From: Rhodobacteraceae bacterium REDSEA-S34_B6
Lineage (GTDB): Bacteria; Pseudomonadota; Alphaproteobacteria; Rhodobacterales; Rhodobacteraceae
Direction: 5' to 3'
DNA length: 41,294 nucleotides
Assembly (NCBI GenBank): GCA_001627925.1
Contig: LUQC01000014.1
Span: 42,177 to 83,470 of the forward strand
Shown here: piece after piece, positions 1 to 8,149 of the stretch
Layout: the number at the start of each line of letters is the position of its first letter
Position numbering within the stretch: position 1 is the first letter of the stretch
The notes under the pieces: model-generated
Told to the model about the DNA's origin: nothing
The model's input: the letters and a program-made list of their open reading frames with translations, nothing else
Databases searched by the model: none
Made by a program: the position numbers and the translations under genes

Positions 1-1
1 A

Positions 2-1027
2 GAAAAAATTGGTGATCGTCGTGCGATAATTTTAGGAGGATTTACATACGCTTTTGGACTTCTTTTATCATCCGCAGCAGTGACCCCTCAAGCTCATCAA
101 ATTTACGAAATTTTAGTTGGTTTCGGTGTTGCCGGCACCGGTTTTGGAGTAATCCTGGCAGTTGTTGGGCGCGCTAGTTCTGAGCAAAATAGATCTATGT
201 CACTAGCAATCGCGACCGCTTCTGGAAGCGCTGGGCAAGTACTTGGCGCACCGATTGGAGAATTGCTTTTAAATTACATGCCATGGCAATCTGTTTTTCT
301 AATATTCTCTATTACTATTTTATCAACCCTACTTTTACTTCCTTTCATGCGAGTTTCTGTAGCGGATACCCAAAGACATGTAACGCAAAGTATGAGGGAT
401 CTGGTCGGAAAAGCAGTAGTCGACCCAAGTTACTCAATGATATTTCTAGGATTTTTTAGTTGTGGTTATCAATTAGGTTTCCTCACTGCACACTTTCCAG
501 CTTTTGTTACCGAAATGTGCAACCCAATACTACCTACAACAGCAATATACAATTTAGGAATAACTTCTACCTCTGCGCTAGGTGCTATATCCATTTCGTT
601 AATTGGACTGGCAAATATTGCGGGTACCCTTGGCGCTGGATACCTCGGCAAAACATATTCTAAGAAGTACCTTTTATCATCCATATACTTTGGACGTACT
701 ATGGTCTGTACGGTATTTATATTAGCGCCAATCACACCGATATCAGTTGTGTTGTTTTCGCTCCTGATGGGTTCATTGTGGCTTGCTACTGTTCCTCTAA
801 CAAGTGGGCTGATTGCTCAAATTTATGGACTGCGTTACATGGGAACGCTTTATGGTATTGTATTTTTTTCACATCAACTTGGAGGCTTCATGGGAATATG
901 GCTTGGAGGCAGACTATATGATGTTTATGGGAACTATAATCTTGTCTGGTGGATAGGGATAGCTGTTGGCGCATTTAGCGCTCTTGTACATTTGCCCATA
1001 AGAGAACAGCAGAAATCTTGGGTCTAG
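2..1027 (+). CDS. MFS transporter, 5' end cut off by the window edge
   Basis: C-terminal part of a major facilitator superfamily permease in the inner membrane. The reading frame is open from base 2, so the start and first helices lie outside the window. The first visible residues, EKIGDRRAIILGG, fit the DRxGRR loop between helices 2 and 3 that marks MFS proteins, and about ten hydrophobic segments follow. It ends with TAG at 1025-1027, facing an ornithine-cyclodeaminase-like gene 30 bases away. The substrate cannot be told; the general look is that of a monocarboxylate/oxalate-formate type carrier, which is only an impression. The internal GTG at 80 is not a credible start because the conserved loop lies before it. 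Confidence 0.85.
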   Translation, partial: EKIGDRRAIILGGFTYAFGLLLSSAAVTPQAHQIYEILVGFGVAGTGFGVILAVVGRASSEQNRSMSLAIATASGSAGQVLGAPIGELLLNYMPWQSVFLIFSITILSTLLLLPFMRVSVADTQRHVTQSMRDLVGKAVVDPSYSMIFLGFFSCGYQLGFLTAHFPAFVTEMCNPILPTTAIYNLGITSTSALGAISISLIGLANIAGTLGAGYLGKTYSKKYLLSSIYFGRTMVCTVFILAPITPISVVLFSLLMGSLWLATVPLTSGLIAQIYGLRYMGTLYGIVFFSHQLGGFMGIWLGGRLYDVYGNYNLVWWIGIAVGAFSALVHLPIREQQKSWV

Positions 1028-1057
1028 CAGTACAAATCGTCATAAACTAAAGGTATT

Positions 1058-1987
1058 TCAACTTTTTGGATATTTATTTTTTTCCCATGCAGTCAAAATA
1101 TATTTGGCAACTATCAGATCCAAATGAGCGCCTCCACCATTTTTAAAAAATGTGATCTCATCATTTGATCTGCGTATAAAATTACCAAGTCCATAAAAAT
1201 CTGCCAAAATATCTTCCCTGGAAATAACATTATTTTTCAATGGAATTTTTAATTCACCAATATGATCCAGGGTCGTATCATAGCTATCAACAAATTTTGT
1301 ACTTCGGCATAGGGCTAAATCATCAACTTCTCGCATGTCAGGTCTATAGGCACCAATAAGGTCAAGATGCTGACCAGGTATAAGCCATTCCCCTTTGATA
1401 ATTGGTTGTTTCGACATGGTAGCGCAAGTTATAATGTCAGCACGTTTAACACCCGCCTCCAAGTTTTCTACAGCCACCGCATTACTTTTGTTTTTAACCA
1501 TATATAATGCTCGTTCATGGGTACGGTTCCACACTAGGAAATTAGCCTTAGGAAAGGCCGCAGAGTAGGCATCAAAAAGGCTCTGCCCTACAGTCCCTGC
1601 CCCAACTATCAGAATATTTTTACTATCAGGTCGTGCCAAGCGGAGCGCTGCTGTAATACTATCACCGGCTGTCTTCCATTTTGTAACAAGGTGAAAATCT
1701 AGAATTGCTTCTAGGACTCCAGTTTTGTTAGAAAACAAACTTACTGCACCATTTACTTTTGGTATCGAATGCATTGAGTTTTTTGGAAAGATTGTGGCGG
1801 ACTTAACAGCTAATCCCAGCCCATCAATCCACGCAGAACGAGATAAAAGCGTATCCTCCTCTCTATAGATAAAAGTATCTTGAACTTGCGCCTTGGGCAT
1901 TTGATGCCCACTCGCAATTGCGTCCACAAGCTCAAGCCAATCCAATAAAGAATTACCCTCGTCATAATTAATATATTCTACATCCAT
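1058..1987 (-). CDS. Ornithine cyclodeaminase / mu-crystallin family protein
   Basis: NAD(P)-binding enzyme of the ornithine cyclodeaminase/mu-crystallin family, about 309 residues, normal for the family. The Rossmann motif ILIVGAGTVGQSL sits mid-protein, followed by the family segments ADIITCAT and IGAYRPDMREVDDLAL. Members include true ornithine cyclodeaminases, pyrroline-2-carboxylate and ketimine reductases and alanine dehydrogenases, and the sequence alone does not decide between them. I chose ATG at 1987 because GGTGAG lies five bases upstream; an in-frame GTG at 1996 is the alternative. It follows fghA by 24 bases on the same strand and is probably cotranscribed with it, but no link to formaldehyde metabolism is known to me. 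Confidence 0.85.
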   Translation of the reverse strand: MDVEYINYDEGNSLLDWLELVDAIASGHQMPKAQVQDTFIYREEDTLLSRSAWIDGLGLAVKSATIFPKNSMHSIPKVNGAVSLFSNKTGVLEAILDFHLVTKWKTAGDSITAALRLARPDSKNILIVGAGTVGQSLFDAYSAAFPKANFLVWNRTHERALYMVKNKSNAVAVENLEAGVKRADIITCATMSKQPIIKGEWLIPGQHLDLIGAYRPDMREVDDLALCRSTKFVDSYDTTLDHIGELKIPLKNNVISREDILADFYGLGNFIRRSNDEITFFKNGGGAHLDLIVAKYILTAWEKNKYPKS

Positions 1988-2011
1988 AGCGCTCACCGAT
2001 CACGACTGACG

Positions 2012-2845
2012 TTAGTTTCCAAAGAGTGCCTTTGCATGAAAATTCATATGCTCTTCCATAAATGTCGCTATAAAGTAATAGCTGTGATCGTACCCATTAT
2101 TCATCCGAAAAATAGCATTCATTTTTCTCTCTTTTAAAACCTTGGAAAGACTGTCTATTGACAATAGATCGATATATTCATCGTTAGATCCTGTATCAAC
2201 TAAAATAGGGCCAGAAAAATTTGTTTGCTGCGCAACGACACTAGCGTCGTAGTTTTCCCATAAGTTTTTATCGCTTCCTAAATAGGCAGAAAATTGCTTG
2301 CGACCCCAATCTGACTCCATTGGATTACAAATTGGAGCAAACGCTGATACCGATCTAAATTTAATATTCATTTGAAAAGCGAGTAACAATGCGCCATGCC
2401 CGCCCATTGAATGACCCATCACAGACTGCCTCGAAATATCAACATTAAAGTTTTTTTCTATCACACTGGGTAACTCTGAAATAAGATAATCCCACATCTG
2501 ATAATTTTCTTTCCACGGCGATTGAGTAGCATTAAGATAGAAACCGGCCCCCTGCCCAAGATCATATGAATCATCATCCGGAATATTCTTTCCTCGCGGA
2601 GAAGTATCTGGAAAGACTACTGCAATTTTATGAAGTTGCGCAAACTTTTGCATTCCTGCCTTAAGCATCGCATTCTCGTGGGTGCAGGTTAAACCCGATA
2701 AAAACCATAAAACCGGTATTTGCGTATTTCTAGGTGCGTTAGGCATAAACACTGCAAAATTCATACTGCACTTCAACGCTCTTGATTTATGTTTATATAC
2801 GCCTTGTACTCCGTCGAACATTTTATTTTCTGAAACAATATCCAT
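2012..2845 (-). CDS. fghA: S-formylglutathione hydrolase
   Basis: Cytosolic serine hydrolase that splits S-formylglutathione into formate and glutathione, the second step of glutathione-dependent formaldehyde oxidation. At 277 residues it has the usual length. The nucleophile elbow GHSMGGHGAL places the catalytic serine near residue 146; the aspartate is likely in VDTGSNDEYID and the histidine in GYDHSYYF near the end. The oxyanion-hole region WFLSGLTCTHEN is typical of the esterase D family. The partner dehydrogenase FrmA is encoded about 1.8 kb away on the same strand, separated by an AEC transporter and a tetR gene. The start ATG at 2845 has only a weak ribosome binding site. Confidence 0.93.
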   Translation of the reverse strand: MDIVSENKMFDGVQGVYKHKSRALKCSMNFAVFMPNAPRNTQIPVLWFLSGLTCTHENAMLKAGMQKFAQLHKIAVVFPDTSPRGKNIPDDDSYDLGQGAGFYLNATQSPWKENYQMWDYLISELPSVIEKNFNVDISRQSVMGHSMGGHGALLLAFQMNIKFRSVSAFAPICNPMESDWGRKQFSAYLGSDKNLWENYDASVVAQQTNFSGPILVDTGSNDEYIDLLSIDSLSKVLKERKMNAIFRMNNGYDHSYYFIATFMEEHMNFHAKALFGN

Positions 2846-2917
2846 AACTTTTATTGTCGAGACCCACTTTCGTTAAATATACATTCTAATCTACTAATCA
2901 GCTTATCTAACTCATAA

Positions 2918-3841
2918 CTACAGAACCAGCGCAATTGTGCACGTAACAGTTAGTGCACTAAAAAGTGTAGAAAGCAATATAGCCGCAGATATACGCTCAG
3001 GCACTATTTTATAATGTTGAGCCAACATAAAGGTGTTACCTGCAACTGGCAAAGAGGCCGTTATAACCATTACCGCCGCTGCATATGGCTCAATGTAAAA
3101 TAGATAGAATGCCATAATACCAACCAAAAACGGATGGGCAAATAATTTGAGAAAGCTCAACCAGAATGCAGATGTTGGATCATCTACTTTTCGAAAAGAT
3201 AGTGACGCACCAATTGCAAATAATGCACCTGGAGTGGCTGCCTGTCCTAAAATTACCAGAAAATCACTGAAAAATTTTGGTGTTTGAAAATCTAAATAAC
3301 CCCAGACGAGTCCCAAAGAAAAAGACACAATCATTGGATTTTGAAATAGTCCTTTAACAATAGGTTTTAATAATCCTAGTCCCCATATTCTGTCCCGGGA
3401 TACCATTATTAAAACAACTATCAGTGTGCCAAAGATTGCGAAATCTGTTGCTAGGATCATCATAACATAGCCAACTGACTGTGGGCCAACTAAGGTGGCC
3501 AGGAGAGGGATACCTAAAAACCCAGTATTTCCAATTGTTGCTATTTGAGCATCAAAAACTGACGTTTCAAACTTATTGCCTGAAAAATAACTTGCCGAGA
3601 TTACAAGAAGATAAAGAAATAACGTTGCAGCCACATAACATCCAACAAATTTCAAATCGAAAATTTTATTAATCTCAAGCTGTGCTGAAAATCGAAAAAG
3701 CATCGCAGATAAGGCAAAATAAAAAACAAATTTTGTTATTGCATCCGTTCCACGTTTGCCCAAAAACTTATATTTTCCAGAAAAATAACCGATGGCTACT
3801 ATTAAAAAAAAAGGTGCCGTTTGTAAGAAAATGCTGATCAT
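2918..3841 (-). CDS. AEC-family (auxin efflux carrier-like) permease
   Basis: Inner-membrane permease of the auxin efflux carrier family, 307 residues with about ten hydrophobic segments in two halves of five. The opening segment (TAPFFLIVAIGYFSGKYKFLG) and the later NPMIVSFSLGLVWG and PVAGNTFMLAQHY stretches are typical of bacterial AEC proteins, several of which export or import malate, malonate or other organic anions. The substrate here is unknown. The gene is divergent from the tetR gene across 166 bases holding two palindromes, so that regulator is a reasonable candidate controller. Downstream on the same strand lies fghA, 72 bases away, so cotranscription is possible. Confidence 0.88.
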   Translation of the reverse strand: MISIFLQTAPFFLIVAIGYFSGKYKFLGKRGTDAITKFVFYFALSAMLFRFSAQLEINKIFDLKFVGCYVAATLFLYLLVISASYFSGNKFETSVFDAQIATIGNTGFLGIPLLATLVGPQSVGYVMMILATDFAIFGTLIVVLIMVSRDRIWGLGLLKPIVKGLFQNPMIVSFSLGLVWGYLDFQTPKFFSDFLVILGQAATPGALFAIGASLSFRKVDDPTSAFWLSFLKLFAHPFLVGIMAFYLFYIEPYAAAVMVITASLPVAGNTFMLAQHYKIVPERISAAILLSTLFSALTVTCTIALVL

Positions 3842-3953
3842 ATAGAAGGGTTAGCAGCTAATTTAGAGTGGTCAACCAAAATTAGAAAATGTTTCAACTT
3901 GATGCATAAATTATTGCTTTAGCCATCAACTACCTAATCAAAATGTGCGCACG

Positions 3954-3986
3954 AATTACCAGTAATTAGTAAGTTTACAAAAACTT
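3954..3986. promoter_or_regulatory. Tandem palindromes, candidate TetR operator
   Basis: Two perfect inverted repeats lie just before the tetR start. AATTAC-CA-GTAATT spans 3954-3967 and AAGTTT-ACAA-AAACTT spans 3971-3986. Both have six-base arms and sit 22 to 54 bases upstream of the tetR ATG, in the gap shared with the divergent AEC permease. TetR-family proteins usually bind short palindromes in their own promoter, so autoregulation is inferred. AT-rich DNA yields short palindromes by chance, which limits confidence. Confidence 0.4.
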
Positions 3987-4007
3987 GCAAAATGATAGGC
4001 TCCCATA

Positions 4008-4622
4008 ATGAGTAAAGAAAAAATAAATAAGGGACGGAAATATCAACAAGTTATTTCAGGCGCTCGATCTATTTTTTTGAGCGAGGGTTTTGAAGCTGCA
4101 AATATGGATGTAATTGCACAAACCGCAAAAGTAAGTAAGGCCACTCTTTATAGTTACTTTCCGGACAAACAGAGCTTATTTATTGAGGTCGCTAAGTCAG
4201 AGTGTGAAAGCCAAGCTGACAATGCGCTCAAAATAATTGATCAAACACAAAGTGTTGATAAGGTTTTACATCAAGCAGCAGCTTATACAATTCACTGGCT
4301 GGTTTCAGATATAGCACAACAAATTTTTCGAATTTGCGTTTCCGAAATCGAACGATTCCCAATTTTAGGGAAAAGTTTTTATGAAAATGGTCCCTTGATG
4401 GGCCAATCTAAACTTATCGAGTATTTCAAATATGCAGAGCAACAAGGTTGTTTGAAAATAAGTGATCTGTACCTGGCAGCAGATCAGTTTACGGAGTTGT
4501 GTAAAGCCGACCTTTACACAAAAGCACTATTTGGAATTCAACAAAAATTTACCGATGCCGAGATTAATCGTGTTGCAGATGGCGTTGTGCAAGTTTTTTT
4601 GGCTAAATACGGACAGCACTAG
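4008..4622 (+). CDS. TetR/AcrR family transcriptional regulator
   Basis: One-component repressor-type regulator, 204 residues, the usual TetR length. The N-terminal helix-turn-helix lies at about residues 33-52 (MDVIAQTAKVSKATLYSYFP), followed by DKQSLFIEV, the standard start of helix 4. The C-terminal ligand domain resembles the AefR-like group (RICVSEIERFPILGKSFYENG). The ligand is unknown. The gene is divergent from the AEC permease and convergent with frmA, whose stop lies only seven bases away. The nearby permease, and less likely formaldehyde metabolism, are the natural candidate targets. No transcription terminator is visible between it and frmA. Confidence 0.9.
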   Translation: MSKEKINKGRKYQQVISGARSIFLSEGFEAANMDVIAQTAKVSKATLYSYFPDKQSLFIEVAKSECESQADNALKIIDQTQSVDKVLHQAAAYTIHWLVSDIAQQIFRICVSEIERFPILGKSFYENGPLMGQSKLIEYFKYAEQQGCLKISDLYLAADQFTELCKADLYTKALFGIQQKFTDAEINRVADGVVQVFLAKYGQH

Positions 4623-4629
4623 TCTATAA

Positions 4630-5742
4630 CTAGTACACGACGACGGATCTGATGCTTTCTCCAGCATGCATCAAATCGAAACCTTTGTTAATTTCTTCAA
4701 GCCCAAAAGTGTGAGTAATCATCGGATCGATCTCGATTTTTCCGTCCATATACCAGTCCACAATTTTTGGAACATCTGTGCGACCGCGTGCCCCTCCAAA
4801 GGCTGTTCCCTTCCATACTCGACCTGTAACAAGCTGAAATGGGCGAGTAGAAATTTCCGCTCCTGCAGGGGCTACTCCAATTATTATACTTTCACCCCAA
4901 CCTTTGTGAGCACTTTCTAACGCTGCTCGCATTACCTCAACATTACCAGTGGCATCAAACGTATAATCTGCACCACCTTTCGTTATATTTACTAAATGTT
5001 GAACCAGATCCCCAGAAACTTCGTTTGGATTCACATAATCCGTCATACCGAATTTTTTCGCCATTTTTGATTTCTGCGGGTTTAGGTCAACTCCCACAAT
5101 TTGATCAGCACCTGCTAACCTAAGTCCTTGTATCACGTTAAGGCCAATGCCTCCCAACCCGAAAACAATGGTCCGACTTCCAATTTCAACTTTGGCTGTA
5201 TTAATAACAGCACCAATTCCAGTCGTTACACCACAACCAATATAGCAAACTTTATCAAACGGTGCCTTTGAATTAATCTTAGCCAAAGCGATCTCAGGTA
5301 AAACGGTGAAATTAGAAAAGGTCGAGCAGCCCATATAATGTAGAATTGGAGTACCATCCAACATACTAAACCGAGTAGTTCCGTCTGGCATTAAGCCTCG
5401 TCCTTGAGTTTCTCTAATGGCTTGACAAAGATTTGTTTTGGGATGGAGACAATATTCACACTGCCTGCATTCGGGAGTATATAGCGGGATTACATGGTCT
5501 CCAACTTTTAGGTCAACAACATCAGGGCCAACTTCTACAACTACACCAGCTCCTTCATGTCCTAGGATAGCCGGGAACAGTCCTTCCGGGTCAGAACCAG
5601 ACAAAGTAAATTCGTCCGTATGACATATGCCAGTAGCTTTTATCTCCACTAAAACTTCACCAGCCTTGGGCCCTTCAAGGTTGACGTCCATCACTTCCAG
5701 CGGTTTTCCAGCTTCTATTGCAACTGCAGCACGAGTTCTCAT
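4630..5742 (-). CDS. frmA: S-(hydroxymethyl)glutathione dehydrogenase (class III alcohol dehydrogenase)
   Basis: Cytosolic zinc- and NAD-dependent enzyme that oxidises S-hydroxymethylglutathione, formed from formaldehyde and glutathione, to S-formylglutathione; members also reduce S-nitrosoglutathione. At 370 residues it matches the family. Catalytic zinc ligands are visible at Cys40, His62 and Cys170, structural zinc ligands at Cys92, Cys95, Cys98 and Cys106, and the nucleotide fold at [11 protein letters not shown]. The ATG at 5742 follows a strong GGGAGGA site. FghA, encoded nearby on the same strand, takes the product. In Rhodobacter the orthologue is called adhI or flhA. Two inverted repeats upstream may be regulatory. 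Confidence 0.96.
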   Translation of the reverse strand: MRTRAAVAIEAGKPLEVMDVNLEGPKAGEVLVEIKATGICHTDEFTLSGSDPEGLFPAILGHEGAGVVVEVGPDVVDLKVGDHVIPLYTPECRQCEYCLHPKTNLCQAIRETQGRGLMPDGTTRFSMLDGTPILHYMGCSTFSNFTVLPEIALAKINSKAPFDKVCYIGCGVTTGIGAVINTAKVEIGSRTIVFGLGGIGLNVIQGLRLAGADQIVGVDLNPQKSKMAKKFGMTDYVNPNEVSGDLVQHLVNITKGGADYTFDATGNVEVMRAALESAHKGWGESIIIGVAPAGAEISTRPFQLVTGRVWKGTAFGGARGRTDVPKIVDWYMDGKIEIDPMITHTFGLEEINKGFDLMHAGESIRSVVVY

Positions 5743-5775
5743 AATGTCCTCCCATTGTTATTAGTATCCTGCACA

Positions 5776-5816
5776 GCAAAAAATATTTTGCAATCAGTAT
5801 AACTCAGGGGCCCTGA
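5776..5816. promoter_or_regulatory. Pair of inverted repeats upstream of frmA
   Basis: Two perfect six-base inverted repeats lie 34 to 74 bases before the frmA start. GCAAAA-AATA-TTTTGC spans 5776-5791 and TCAGGG-G-CCCTGA spans 5804-5816. The GC-rich one stands out in AT-rich surroundings. Neither is followed by a T run in either transcription direction, so terminator function is unlikely. Placement in the frmA promoter region suggests a binding site for an unidentified regulator; this is inference. Confidence 0.35.
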
Positions 5817-5885
5817 AAAATATTGCTGTAAGTACCCATTAAAGCTTAAGCAGCGGACCAAATTGAAAATTAAATTATAACAGGT

Positions 5886-6323
5886 CTATTTTTTTATCCG
5901 ATAAGCTTTGTGACATGAACCACAAGATTGGCCTATATTCCCAAGCCCAGCTGCCAGGGTATTTGCAGAATTTGTTTCAAGACCTTCCACCATAAATGCA
6001 AAATCATCAGCCTTTTCGACAAAATCTTCCCAATTTTCCCAAATAGCTGGAGAACCTTCTGATAGTGGGTCAGTTTCATTTGATTTAAATTTAACTTCAA
6101 TATCTGCCGCGGCTAGCAATAGTGTTTGCTTTGCATTTGCTGCACTTTCTTCAGTAAATGGGTCCAATCCACGTGCCATTGCACCAATTTTCGCCATCGT
6201 ATCTTTAATTACCTTCATCAACTGCATGCGCTGCTTTACAGCATCATTTTTTACACCTTCATATGCAAAAACAGGAAATGCAAGAAAAGCTATTGATGCC
6301 AAACATATAATTTTTGTTTTCAT
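5886..6323 (-). CDS. Class II cytochrome c (cytochrome c'/c556-like)
   Basis: Periplasmic monoheme cytochrome, 145 residues. A signal peptide covers about residues 1-20 (ending FPVFA). The single heme motif CGSCH lies at residues 134-138, close to the C-terminus, which is the hallmark of class II cytochromes c with a four-helix bundle. Met33 in AVKQRMQLMK is placed where low-spin c556 types carry the axial methionine, so an electron-transfer role is more likely than the five-coordinate gas-binding c' type; this is inference. The ATG at 6323 follows GGAGAA. It precedes frmA on the same strand with a 143-base gap, and is divergent from imuB. Confidence 0.88.
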   Translation of the reverse strand: MKTKIICLASIAFLAFPVFAYEGVKNDAVKQRMQLMKVIKDTMAKIGAMARGLDPFTEESAANAKQTLLLAAADIEVKFKSNETDPLSEGSPAIWENWEDFVEKADDFAFMVEGLETNSANTLAAGLGNIGQSCGSCHKAYRIKK

Positions 6324-6419
6324 TTTTATTCTCCAGTATAAGGAATATAGCTCACTGAATATGAAAAAAAAGTATCAATCTTGATTATTAAACTGGACAA
6401 TATATCTACTATATAAATA

Positions 6420-6434
6420 GAACAAAACAAGAAC
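6420..6434. promoter_or_regulatory. LexA (SOS) box upstream of imuB
   Basis: GAAC-AAAACAA-GAAC is an exact GAAC-N7-GAAC direct repeat, the complement of GTTC-N7-GTTC, the LexA site described for alphaproteobacteria. It ends 13 bases before the imuB ATG and follows a TATAAA-like -10 element at 6412-6417, so bound LexA would block transcription. The match of site, spacing and SOS-type gene makes this a strong call. Confidence 0.85.
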
Positions 6435-6447
6435 ATTTGAGGTTAGA

Positions 6448-8097
6448 ATGTCAAGCCCAAGATACATTTCTTTATGGTTCCCATATTTTGGGGCAGAACG
6501 GGTACAACGAATTTTCAAATTCGAAAAAAATCATAAGCTCGCGATAATTGAAAATAATGGTAATACACAAACATTATCTTCCGTATCTTTCGGTGCACAT
6601 AATTCAGGATTAAATATCGGCCAGCCATTGCAAGATGCAAAAGCCATATGCCCAGAATTAATGACCCGTGTTCGATCTGTAAAATGCGAATTAACTTTTC
6701 TACACGCCTTATGTCGTTGGTATACTCAATTCACACCTTGGGTAGCAGCTGACAACTATGACGGAGTGATCCTTAACATTAAAGGTTGTGCACACTTATT
6801 TGGTGGTGAAGAAGGAATGCTTGATTTAATTGTATCTCGTACAGAAACATTCGGCTTGACCGTAACAAGTGGAGTGGCTGATACTGTAGGAGGTGCTTGG
6901 GCACTAGCTCGCTTTACTCCCAAGCCAACGGAAAGCTACCTTAAAAGTAATTCTATTGATCAAGAAGCTCGCGCAACCCGTAGCCGTGCTACAAAAAAAA
7001 TACAAATAGACGATACAAAACAGCAAGTGACGCAATTACTTAAAAATAATGCAATACGCATTGCACCAGCGGGAAATACTTATAACTCATTAGCTAAACT
7101 TCCAATTGCGTCACTGCGTATTGAAAATAAAATAGTAACTAAATTAAACCAACTTGGCTTAAAATCTGTAAAAGACCTGTTGAAACAACCAAGGGCACCT
7201 CTTGCCAGACGCTTTGGCCCTACATTGATTGCTAGATTAGACCAGGCACTAGGACATGTGCCAGAGACAATTTCACTGATTACTGAGAAAAAGCATTTTG
7301 GTGTGAGAATAAGCTTTCCAGAACCTATTGGGCTTATTGAGGATATCAAGAACGCTATAGAAAAATTGCTTATTCGTTTATGTAACAAATTAAAAACTGC
7401 TGTTTTAGGATTCCAGGAATTAAAAATTGATTTGGGTTTTAGTAATAATGAAACACAATCACTTTTGGTAAGTCTGGCATGTTTCACTAATAATCCTGAA
7501 CGTATCTTCTCTGTTTTACTGCTCAAATTAGATGAAATTAAACCAAGTTTTGGCATTGATATTATCCGACTTGAAGCAATCAATGTAGGCCCTATCACAC
7601 AATCTCAATCTATTAATAATTTGGATCTGCATGAAAAGGTAATAAAAAATCAAAATAGCGTACTTAAAAACCTAATAACGCGGCTGGGAACAAAAGTTGG
7701 ATTAGATGCAATTATCAGACACATACCAGCTCAAAGTCATATACCTGAAAAATCGTGGCAGGTTTTAAATGCAGCATGGTCAAATTATGATATGAAAAGC
7801 TGGCCAACTTCAAACCGCAATAGACCTTCATTTTTATGGGCACCGGAAGCATTAGAAGTGCCAAAACATTCAAGACTAGAAGATCATTTTATTTGGCGGA
7901 AAAAATTATACCAAGTAAAAACTAAATTGGGACCAGAACGGATTGCACCAGAATGGTGGATAGAAGATAATAATTGGCGAAGTGGAGTGCGTGATTATTG
8001 GCAGGTACGATGTAATAATGGAGAATTTTTATGGCTATTTTATGCTCATGGAGCGCAACTACCAGGAGGCTGGTTTTGCCACGGAAAATTTGGATAA
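6448..8097 (+). CDS. imuB: ImuB, inactive Y-family DNA polymerase homologue of the SOS mutasome
   Basis: ImuB bridges the beta clamp, ImuA and the error-prone polymerase DnaE2 during damage-induced mutagenesis; it has the Y-family fold but not the catalytic acidic residues. Here the first motif is ISLWFPYFGAERVQR instead of a metal-binding DxDxFFAxVE. Diagnostic segments GCAHLFGG (residues 113-120) and DQEARATRSRA (171-181) are present, as is a little-finger and C-terminal region; at 549 residues it looks complete. The ATG at 6448 follows GAGG. A LexA box lies just upstream. Unusually, neither imuA nor dnaE2 adjoins it: its neighbours are a cytochrome gene and a ureide enzyme, both on the other strand. 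Confidence 0.92.
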   Translation: MSSPRYISLWFPYFGAERVQRIFKFEKNHKLAIIENNGNTQTLSSVSFGAHNSGLNIGQPLQDAKAICPELMTRVRSVKCELTFLHALCRWYTQFTPWVAADNYDGVILNIKGCAHLFGGEEGMLDLIVSRTETFGLTVTSGVADTVGGAWALARFTPKPTESYLKSNSIDQEARATRSRATKKIQIDDTKQQVTQLLKNNAIRIAPAGNTYNSLAKLPIASLRIENKIVTKLNQLGLKSVKDLLKQPRAPLARRFGPTLIARLDQALGHVPETISLITEKKHFGVRISFPEPIGLIEDIKNAIEKLLIRLCNKLKTAVLGFQELKIDLGFSNNETQSLLVSLACFTNNPERIFSVLLLKLDEIKPSFGIDIIRLEAINVGPITQSQSINNLDLHEKVIKNQNSVLKNLITRLGTKVGLDAIIRHIPAQSHIPEKSWQVLNAAWSNYDMKSWPTSNRNRPSFLWAPEALEVPKHSRLEDHFIWRKKLYQVKTKLGPERIAPEWWIEDNNWRSGVRDYWQVRCNNGEFLWLFYAHGAQLPGGWFCHGKFG

Positions 8098-8149
8098 TGT
8101 AACCAAATTAATTTTCTACTTAATCGAGCCAAAAAAATAGCCAATAAAC

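Noticed and set aside
5804-5816. TCAGGG-G-CCCTGA hairpin as a rho-independent terminator for the cytochrome gene
   Set aside because: On the minus strand the T run lies before the hairpin and none follows it; on the plus strand it is followed by A residues.
7080-7598. 172-codon minus-strand frame inside imuB
   Set aside because: Antisense shadow of a conserved gene with no recognisable domain or ribosome binding site.
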